A DNA stretch of 64,000 nt, from contig JAVJAP010000357.1 in assembly GCA_034770075.1 (NCBI GenBank), forward strand, positions 620,001 to 684,000, in the 5' to 3' direction. This DNA is from Aralia elata. Its lineage: Eukaryota > Streptophyta > Magnoliopsida > Apiales > Araliaceae. The first letter of the stretch is position 1, and each line of letters starts with the position of its first letter. Positions 56,052-64,000 of the stretch are shown piece after piece. The translations under genes were made by a program, and so were the position numbers. The notes beneath the pieces are model-generated. The model was not told the origin of the DNA and searched no databases. It was given only the letters and a program-made list of their open reading frames with translations.

Positions 56052-58655
56052 TCATGTCGCGCCTTTGATGTTAGTGCTGGCAATGGAGGGTATTTTCTTG
56101 TCAGAAATTTCTTCAATCACTGCCATAACTTGACTACCTCCTGATTCGGCACACCACTCGGGGTCGCTCAAACTGGACCCGTCAATAAAAAGGATGAGCT
56201 CTTGATTCTTCGATGGGTCAACACCCTCACTCCCTTTCGCATGGTCTTTTCCCCCGTCTTCTTCCAGGGCTTGCGATTTTTTGACTTTAAAATTTTTCTC
56301 AAACTGTTGTTTCATTTCTTGTAAGAAACTTTTCCTCTTGACTTTTTCTTCATTGCAAAGGATCAGTATTTCCTCCTCATCATCTAGGAGGGTTGAATGG
56401 AGAATATGGCTTCTAACTTTGGGCAACATGATATTTGTCAATGGCGACATAATTTTCTCAAGGGACTTTTCAATTTCCCTTGCCAATCCCTGAATGATGA
56501 GCGATCCACCTTTTGTTCCGTCGTGATTGATGATCATAGCTTCCTTTGAACTGTCTATCTCGGGTGGACATCTTAAACTCTTGATCATGGGGACTTCTAT
56601 CTTCAGCTTTCCATAATCAATAAGATTCTGGATTTTGTGTTATAGAGCCCAACATTCCTCGGTCGTATGTCCAGGTGAGTTAGAATGGTAAAGACATATC
56701 TTGGTAGGATCATATCTCTTTGTCCTGGGATCTGTGGGAGGCAACAACTCTGTAATCTTTCCTTCACTTATCAAAAAAATGTAGCACTTCTTCCTTTAAC
56801 TTGTTCAGAGGGGTGAATTGTCGGTCTCTGGTGGATGACATTTAATCCTTCTTCTTTGAGAATTCGCGTTCCTTCGAGCAATTTTTCTGCTGGCGAGAAC
56901 TTCTACTAATTTTATTATTCAGCTAGATCATCTTGGTGGGATATAAGCTTGAATTCTAGTTAACGTCTTCTTTCTCTTGGCTTTTTGATAGTTGAATGAA
57001 AAGTTGCCTTGTAACCTGATGTTGTTGTACTATCAGCTTAGCTAATTGATTTGTTCGATGCCTCATCATCTCCAATTCTTGTCTTACTATCCTACTTTCT
57101 TCTAGATATTCCCACCCTAAGGTGTTTGTCCCATTCCTTTGGGGGTACTCTTCAATCCTCCGTATGTACTTGTGATTCAGGTCCATTGCAATATTTCCTA
57201 ACCCAATCATATTCACGCCCTCTATGTTGGGTTGTGGTAGAGGGTTGATATTGATATTTGGCTGGTCAGGTCGTTTGACTACAATATCGCCACTTTCGAT
57301 CAGATTTTGGATTTTATGTTTTAAGGACCAATAGTCTTGTGTATTGTGTCCCGGAGACCCTGAGTGGTAAGCACATCGCTTTCTTGGATCGTATCATTTG
57401 CTCTTTGGATCCAGAGGTGGAGCCAATTCAGTAATCTTCTTCTAGGCGATTAATAATGTCAATATGTTCTCGAGAGAATCGCTTAGAGGAGTGAATTCCC
57501 GATTTTCTGTTCTTTCAAATTTTCTTTGCCTTTCCTGGCTTTGGTTGAATGCGGCATGTTGTTGCAGTGGCATATCACCTCCCTTTATCCAGATAGAGGG
57601 ACTATTGTTGGGTCTCCTCGATTGCCCCTGTAGAATGAAGGATACATCTTCTTCGTTCTTCTTTTGACTTCTTCCGTCCACATTACCATAATATTCGGCT
57701 TGAAAATGTTCGGCTATAGTCTCCAAGGTAGTGAAATCTTTGATCTTTTTAACTTTTAGACCCATCTATGCCATTTCACCGTGTTTGATCATTTCGAAAA
57801 ATGGCTTGTCAATGCCAGCCAACACCCTCTCGTAGTATGGTGCTTCTTGAATGTCTATGAAAGTCATCACTATTTCGTTCTCATCCATCGGTGGGCTTAC
57901 TTGAGAAGACATTCGCCTCCATCTTTGGGCATAATCACGGAATGACTCATGGGATTGCTTTTTGATTTTGGTCATTTGATACCGGTCCGGAGCCATATGG
58001 GATTGGAAGCTGTACTGGTTTAGGAAAGTATAGGCTAACTCTTTCTCACTGTGGATCTTGGTATTGTCCAGTCTAGCATACCAGGTTCTAGCCTCCCCAG
58101 TCAAGCTCTTTTGAAAAAGTTATATTCTTAGGCTTTCATCTTCGGCGTAAGATCCGAGTTCTCCTATGTAAATTTTCAGATGGGTGTAAGGATCTCCTGA
58201 CCCATTGTATTTCTCGAAGTCTGGTACTTGAAATTTGTCCGGATAGCGAGTACAAGGAAATATGCAAAGGTCTGAGTAGTTGACACCGCAGTAGGTTCCC
58301 ACCCCTTTCATGGAGCGGATGGCTTCCTCCATTTGTCTTATCTTCTTTCTGACTTTCCCGGTTTTCTTTTCCTAGGGGACATTGACTATTTCCCTCGTCT
58401 GGGTTTTATTAGGAGCATGCTTGTTACTTTGATGTCGAACTGGAATATCGGAGCGGGAATTCGGACGTTGTTTGTCTTGATTGGTATTTGGATTCCTCCT
58501 TGTGTAGAGGATTCAGGTTGAGTAGCTAATTTCAGATCCTGGATCATCTTACATTGCTCTTTCAACAGATTAGCCATCTCGGCGACCTGCTTTTTGAAAC
58601 TTTTGAATTCTTCCCGAGAGACGGGAACCGAATCAGGTGTAGGATTCTCAGACAT
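56052..58655 (-). pseudogene. gag: Ogr- gag (Ogre/Tat type) with duplicated zinc-knuckle module
   Basis: It starts Met-Ser-Glu-Asn-Pro at 58655, followed by a coiled-coil-like segment (to about 58530). A frameshift lies near 58380-58340. The capsid follows, with KFQVPDFEKYNGSGDPYTHL (near 58235) and ESFRDYAQRWRRM (near 57940), typical of Ogre/Tat gag. Stops occur at 58116 and 57766 and more downstream. A module running from REFTPL through KITELAPP to CAYHSGSPGHNTQDYW occurs at 57501-57285. It recurs as RQFTPL...KITELLPP...CLYHSNSPGHTTEECW at 56823-56605, about 678 bp later. The first knuckle has lost its last Cys (Tyr). An open stretch of 178 codons ends at 56052. The 5' boundary with Cop2 is 30 bp upstream of the ATG. 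Confidence 0.8.
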
Positions 58656-58685
58656 TTTGATCGGTGGACCTTTCGAGCTCGGAGT

Positions 58686-60496
58686 TGAAAGTAGTATGCA
58701 CACAAGCCAATCATATTTGATATAATGTAGCATATACTTTGTAATCTTATTCATTTATTAATAAAAGAATTGATTTATTAGAGGCATTTTACTTTATCTA
58801 CATGGTGCTGTTATTTAATATGTGATAAACCCATAGTTTTAAGTAAGGCCTTTAGAATCATGATGACGATCATGCTAATGAGATCTAAATTCTTAGAAAG
58901 CTTAAAACTAAAATCGTTCCTAATCGTTGGATTACTAAAAGGGTATTGGTGAATCCGGATAGATTAGTACATACTTTGCTTGCTTTCAGGAAGAGGATGA
59001 TTGATCTAATAATCATTTGTGTGGAGACACTAAAGTAAGTATGTAGGTACTTATTGGAGAATAAGTTCACCGAACGTGACTCGCTAAAGGAATACCTAAT
59101 GGAGTTTCACTCGGCTGTCAATAGGAATTCCTCTAGTGATAGTAGTACAAGTGATCCTTAGACTTGAGATCATCATAGTATCTTGTGTATGATAAGTTAT
59201 ACTTTGACATGTCCCTTAAGACCTTTAAGGTATATCAAAAGGTATGCTTGGGTATAATAAGTTGTACATGGAGATATGTGAATGATCAACAAAAAATCTA
59301 CCACGTCTAGTAAAAGATGAGAATGTCCAATGTCATTCGATAAATGGCAACTCAGTAGTCCTTGGCCAAGGCAGAATGAAATTAGAAAGGAATTTCTAAT
59401 TTACATTATTTAGAGTTGTTCATTTGGGGAATTGAAATACATATAATTAAATAAAATAAGACTTGATAGTAATTTCATGTCTTATATTTAATTGGGACAT
59501 TGTATGGTAGAAGGATTGAATTGTACGGTAACTGTTTACTGAAAGGCTCTTTTGTGATTAATGTTAAAATCTATATTATCTGGAAAGTCATTGATCGCTA
59601 AGGGGGCTTACCCTTATTATAGAATAAATATTATTTGTTTAAATGAATTAAATAGTTTAATTTATTTATTTAAATAAGATTAGAATTGTTCTAATTGATT
59701 TATTCACAACCGGTTTAATATAAACAACCTAAAGGGTCACACCACAAAAGGAAAATATTTATTTAAGAAGTAAATGGCATAATCGTAATAATAAGTTACG
59801 TGTGTTTAATTTAATCTATAGAGATAGAATAAATTAAATAGCTTAATATTTATTATTTAATATTTTGGAAATATTAAATATAAATTAATAAGAGGAGTCT
59901 TATTATTATTATTACTATTATTATTATTTAATTCCTAAAAGGGTTTGGGAATTAATTAATATAAGTACTCTCAAATTCCTAATTGGATTAGGAGTTTAAT
60001 TAATTAAAAGAGTTTAATTAGAATAAAAACCCTAATCCTAAATAGTTTAGGAGGGTTACCTATATCTATAAATAAGAGGAGTCTTGTTATGATTAGGGTT
60101 ACACATACTTCCATTAGAATTATGGAGAGTACTTACAATTTCTATAGAGATAGAAACTAGGGTTTTGCCAACATCCATCTTCTTGAACAAGTATTATTTC
60201 TTGGTAGGTTACCTCTAGAGGCCAAACACTTGGGTGGCTAACATTAATCAAAGAAAGGAATTTAATCGGTGAAATTCAAGGAGAACGCGAAAGAATTGGA
60301 GTTGAACTTGTACCGGAGGAAGCTAGAACTCTACAAGGGTATAATTCTTATTCTCTATCTCTTTCATTTAATTAATAATTGGGCATAAAAAAAGATCATA
60401 GTGATGGTTTATATAAAATTTTAAAATCTGATTTACCATGCTTCCGCTCATTATATGTAATTTGATTGTATACTCATGGCTATTACAAACCTAACA
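58686..60496 (+). repeat. Cop2 5' LTR, 1811 bp
   Basis: It starts TGAAAGTAGTATGCACACAA and ends AACCTAACA, colinear with the Cop1 and Cop4 LTRs. TATA box at 60067-60074. It is inserted in Ogr- 30 bp upstream of the gag ATG (GGAGT at 58681-58685 is the likely duplication). It is followed by a primer site and leader, so it is a 5' LTR. Confidence 0.93.
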
Positions 60497-60497
60497 G

Positions 60498-60511
60498 TGG
60501 TATCTAGAGCC
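60498..60511 (+). other. Cop2 primer-binding site with one extra base
   Basis: TGGTATCTAGAGCC, which is TGGTATCAGAGCC with a T inserted. Cop4 has TGGTATCAAGAGCC (63410-63423), with an A inserted at the same place. Confidence 0.85.
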
Positions 60512-60670
60512 AAACTTTATGCGAATTATTAATTATTTTGATTACATATATGTATGGGTATGTGTTTAGAATAATTTAATTGGGCATAATTGTTAGTATA
60601 GAATCATGTTTTTGGAAGAAAAACTCAAAAATCGCGATTTGGAAAAACTAGAAACGAACGGACAGAGCTT

Positions 60671-60780
60671 GAGAGTTGCGACGCTCATTTGTGTGAGCCG
60701 CGGCTCTGGGCTTAAGCAGCGGCGCTCGGCAATTCATTGAAGGCCGCGGCGCTCAAATCCGTGAGCCGCGACGCTCGGCA
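60671..60780 (+). repeat. GC-rich palindrome cluster in Cop2 leader
   Basis: It contains the exact 12-bp palindrome GAGCCGCGGCTC (60695-60706) and four related GC-rich units (GCGACGCTC, GCGGCGCTC, CCGCGGCGCTC, GAGCCGCGACGCTC) about 20-27 bp apart. It occupies the same part of the leader as the Cop1 array but shares no core sequence with it. The leader ends at 60785, where Cop3 begins. Confidence 0.8.
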
Positions 60781-60785
60781 AGGGC

Positions 60786-61603
60786 TGAAAGTAGTATGCA
60801 CGCAAGCAATCATATTTGATATGATGTAGCATATACTTTGTAATCTTATTCATTTATTAATAAAATAATTGATTTTCTTAAAAGGCATTTTACATTATCT
60901 ACATAGTGTTGTTATATTAAATGTGATAAACCCATAGTTTTGAGCAATGCTTTTAGAATCATGATGGTGATCATGCTAATGAGATCTAAATTCTAGATAG
61001 CTCACAAACTAAAATCGTTCCGAATCATTGGATTACTAAAAAGGGGATTAGTGAATCCGGATAGATTAGTACATACGTTGCTTGCTCTTAAGAAGAGGAT
61101 GATTGATCTCATAATTATTTATGTTGAGACACTAAAGCAAGTGTGTAGGTACTTATTGGAGAATAAGTACACTGAACGTGGCTCGCTGAGAAATACCTAA
61201 TGGAGTTTTACTCGCCTGTCAATAGGAATTCCTCTAGTGATAGTAGTACAAGTGATCCTTGGACTTGAGATCATCATAGTATCTTGTGTATGATAAGTTA
61301 TACTATGACATGTTCCTTAAGACCTTTAGGGTATATCAAAGGGTATGATTGGGTATAATAAGTTGTACATGGAGATAAGTGAATGATCAACAAAGAATCT
61401 ATCTCGTCTAGTAAAAGATGTGAATGTCTTATGTGATTCTATAAATGACAACGCAATAGTCCTTGGCCAAGGCAGAATGAAATTAGAAAGGAGTTTCTAA
61501 TTTGCATTATTTAGAGTTGTGCATTTGGGAATCGAAATACATATAATTAAATAAAATAAGACTTGATAGAAATTTCATGTCTTATATTTAATTGGGACAT
61601 TGT
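60786..61603 (+). mobile_element. Cop3 LTR, 5' part only
   Basis: It starts TGAAAGTAGTATGCACGCAA in the Cop2 leader (AGGGC at 60781-60785 is the likely duplication). It matches the first 818 bp of the family LTR and stops at GGGACATTGT, where Cop4 begins. The rest should lie beyond the window. Confidence 0.9.
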
Positions 61604-63408
61604 TGAAAGTAGTATGCACACAAGCCAATCATATTTGATATGATGCAGCATATACTTTGTAATCTTATTCGATTATTAAAGGCATTTTACTTTATCAACA
61701 TAGTGCTGTTATATTAAATGTGATAAACCCATAGTTTTGAGCAATGCTTTTAGAATCATGATGGTGATCATGCTAATGAGATCTAAATTCAAGATAGCTC
61801 ACAAACTAAAATCGTTCCTAATCGTTGGATTACTAAAAAGGGGATTAGTGAATCCGGATAGATTAGTACATACGTTGCTTGCTCTTATGAAGAGGATGAT
61901 TGATCTCATAATCATTTGTGTGGAGACACTAAAGCAAGTATGTAGGTGCTTATTAGAGAATAAGTTCACTGAACGTGGCTCGCTAAGGAATACCTAATGG
62001 ATTTTTACTCGCCTGTCAATAGGAATTCCTCTAGTGATAGTAGTACAAGTGATCCTTGGACTTGAGATCATCATAGTATCTTGTGTATGATGAGTTATAC
62101 TTTGACATGTCCCTTAAGACCCTGAGGGTATATTAAAGGGTATGATTGGGTATAATAAGTTATACATGGAGATAGGTGAATGATCAACAAAGAATCTACC
62201 ACTTCTAGTAAAAGGAGAGAATGTCCTATGTGATTCGATAAATGACGACTCAGAAGTCTTTGGCCAAAGCAGAATGAAATTAGAAAGGAGTTTCTAATTT
62301 GCATTAATTAGAGTTGTGCATTTCAGAATCGAAATACATATAATTAAATAAAATAAGACTTGATAGTAATTCCATGTCTTATATTTAATTGGGACATTGT
62401 ATGGTAGAAGGATTGAATTGTACAGTAACTATTCACTGAAAGGTTCTTTTGTGATTAATGTTGAAATCTATATTATCTGGAAAGTCGTTGATCGCTAAGG
62501 GGGCTTACCCTTATTGTAGAATAAATATTATTTATTTAAATGAATTAAATAGTTTAATTTATTTATTTAAATAAAATTAGAATTGTTCTAATTGATTTAT
62601 TCACAACCAGTTTAATATGGAGAACCTAAAGGGTCACACCGCAAAAGGAAAATATTTATTTAAGAAGTAAATGGCATAATCGTAATAATAAATTAAGTGT
62701 ATTTAATTTAATCTATGGAGATAGAATAAATTAAATAGCTTAATATTTATTATTTAATATTTTAGAAATATTAAATATAAATTAATAAGAGGAGTCTTAT
62801 TATTATTATTACTATTACTATTATTTAATTCCTAATAGGGATTGGGAATTAATTAATAGAAGTACTCTCTCATGAATTCCTAATTGGATTAGGAGTTCAA
62901 TTAATTAAAGGAGTTTAATTAAAATAAAAACCCTAATCCTAAATAGTTTAGGAGGGTTCCCTATATCTATAAATAAGAGGAGTCTTATTATGATTTGGGG
63001 TTAGACAATTTACACACTCTTGCATAAGAATTGTAGAGAGTACGTACAATTTCTATAGGGATAGAAACTAGGGTTTTGCCAACACCCATCTTCTTGAACA
63101 AGTATTATTCCTTGGTGGATCACCTCTAGAGGCCAAACACTTGGGTGGCTAACGTTGATCAAAGGAAGGAATTTAATCGGTGGAATTCAAGGAGAACGCG
63201 AAGCAATTGGAGGTGAACTTGTACCTGAGGAAGCTAGAATTCTACAAGGGTATAATTCTTATTCTCCATCTCTTTCGTTTAATTAATAATTGTGCATAAA
63301 GAAAGATCATGGTGATGGTTTGTATAAAATTTTAAAATCTGACTTTATCGCGCTTCCGCACTATTTATGTAATTTGATTGCATATTCGCGCTATGTACAA
63401 ACCTAACA
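61604..63408 (+). repeat. Cop4 5' LTR, 1805 bp
   Basis: A complete family LTR from TGAAAGTAG to ACCTAACA with a TATA box at 62968-62975, inserted in the Cop3 LTR (ATTGT at 61599-61603 is the likely duplication). A primer site follows, so the element continues past the window. An 86-codon frame at 61737-61997 is LTR sequence. Confidence 0.93.
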
Positions 63409-63409
63409 G

Positions 63410-63423
63410 TGGTATCAAGAGCC
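63410..63423 (+). other. Cop4 primer-binding site with one extra base
   Basis: TGGTATCAAGAGCC; compare TGGTATCAGAGCC in Cop1. It follows the LTR end by one base. Confidence 0.85.
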
Positions 63424-64000
63424 AAACTTTATGCGAATTATTAATTGTTTTGATTCGGTATATACATTGATATGTGTTTAGAACAATTTAATTGGGCATA
63501 ATTATTTGTGTAAAATTATTTTATTATTATTTTTTTTTATTTTGATTTTATTTATTTTCAATTAAGATAAAAGGTTTATTTTAATTGGAATATGATTAAA
63601 ATTAAAAGTTTTATTTTAACTTGGAATGTGATTCCATGTTTCCTAGAATAAAGGAGTTTATTCATATATGGAATAGGATTCCATGTTTCCTAGAATAAAT
63701 GAGTTTATTCATATATGGAATAGGATTCCATGTTTCCTAGAATAAAGGAGTTTATTCACATATGGAATAGGATTCCATGTTTCCTAGAATAAAGGAGTTT
63801 ATTCACATATGGAATAGGATTCCATGTTTCCTTAAAAAATAAAGATGTTTATTTTGATAAGGAATAGGATTCAACATATTTTATTTTCCAACAATTTTAA
63901 GTTAAAAATAAAGGTGTTTATTTTAAACTTGAAATTGGTTTCCATATTAATTAAAATAAAGGAGTTTATTTTGATTTTGAATTTGATTAAAATAAAGGAG
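63424..64000 (+). other. Cop4 leader, runs out of window
   Basis: Non-coding. It contains a 47-bp tandem array from 63623 and weaker AAAGGAGTTTATTTT repeats to the end. No GC-palindrome cluster is seen in the first 577 bp of this leader, unlike Cop1 and Cop2. Confidence 0.85.
63623..63857 (+). repeat. 47-bp tandem repeat in Cop4 leader
   Basis: GGAATAGGATTCCATGTTTC followed by CTAGAATAAAGGAGTTTATTC repeats at exact 47-bp steps (63623, 63670, 63717, 63764, 63811), then decays. GGAATAGGATTCC is a near-palindrome. The AAAGGAGTTTATT part is shared with the Cop1 leader near 29930-30000. Confidence 0.93.

Larger units (their letters stand above)
45007..58685 (-). mobile_element. Ogr-: Ogre/Tat-type gag-only element, 5' end outside window
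   Basis: It reads right to left: gag (58655-56052), long non-coding stretch, polypurine tract (46078-46065) and 3' LTR (46064-45007). It is inserted in Cop1 with TGGAT (45002-45006) as the likely duplication. The lineage comes from the gag, not from pol: no reverse transcriptase or integrase is recognisable in about 8.4 kb of its own sequence. GypC and GypD split its 3' region. Cop2 lies just upstream of gag, so its 5' LTR and primer site should lie right of the window. A gag-only, non-autonomous state is inferred. Confidence 0.7.

Noticed and set aside
61737..61997. 86-codon frame in the Cop4 LTR
   Set aside because: It is LTR sequence, lacks a usual ATG context, and the equivalent region in the other LTR copies does not keep a matching frame of note.

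Overview
This window is plant nuclear DNA, most likely from a eudicot with a large repeat-rich genome. It consists almost entirely of nested LTR retrotransposons. I see no host gene, rRNA, tRNA gene, CRISPR array or bacterial signal. The plant origin follows from the lineages present: a Tekay/Del-type chromovirus of Ty3/gypsy, several Athila-type Ty3/gypsy elements with a tRNA-Asp primer site, an Ogre/Tat-type gag and a Ty1/copia family primed by initiator tRNA-Met. The DNA is AT-rich except for short GC-rich clusters. The species cannot be named from this sequence.

Left nest (1-27747). GypA, a near-complete chromovirus, runs from inside its 5' LTR (position 1) to 14124. It has 3.9-kb LTRs, an extra ORF ahead of gag, and a gag-pol frame with two stop codons. 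Its 5' LTR is split by an Athila-type solo LTR (AthL, 1101-2409, duplication CTATA). GypA sits in the LTR of a second gypsy family (GypB, 14125-17489). GypB sits in an Athila-type LTR (AthM, 17490-18069). AthM sits in codon 7 of the accessory ORF of a minus-strand Athila element (Ath-, 18070-26196). Ath- in turn interrupts a minus-strand LTR (26197-27660) that ends at a TA microsatellite.

Right nest (27748-64000). Copia element Cop1 begins at 27748. Its 1.7-kb leader is split by a complete plus-strand Athila element (Ath+, 31151-42402, duplication GAAAA). Ath+ has a broken gag-pol but an open 401-codon accessory ORF. Cop1 resumes at 42408 and is cut in its reverse transcriptase at 45006 by a minus-strand Ogre/Tat-type element (Ogr-). 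Ogr- keeps a decayed gag with a duplicated zinc-knuckle module and no recognisable pol. It is split by a minus-strand gypsy LTR (GypC, 47140-52347), which contains another plus-strand gypsy LTR (GypD, 48001-50702, duplication TCATC). Upstream of the Ogr- gag, three more copies of the Cop family are stacked inside one another (58686, 60786, 61604), and the last leaves the window.

How the parts relate. The coding parts are standard retrotransposition machinery (gag, protease, reverse transcriptase, RNase H, integrase), and every gag-pol here is broken. The two open frames that look real are accessory: GypA ORF1 before gag and the Ath+ ORF after pol.

The most unusual signal is non-coding. GypA, AthL, Ath+, Ath-, GypD and Cop1 each carry a cluster of GC-rich palindromes of 12-18 bp, spaced about 31-32 bp apart. 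Each family uses its own palindrome sequence with nearly the same spacing.
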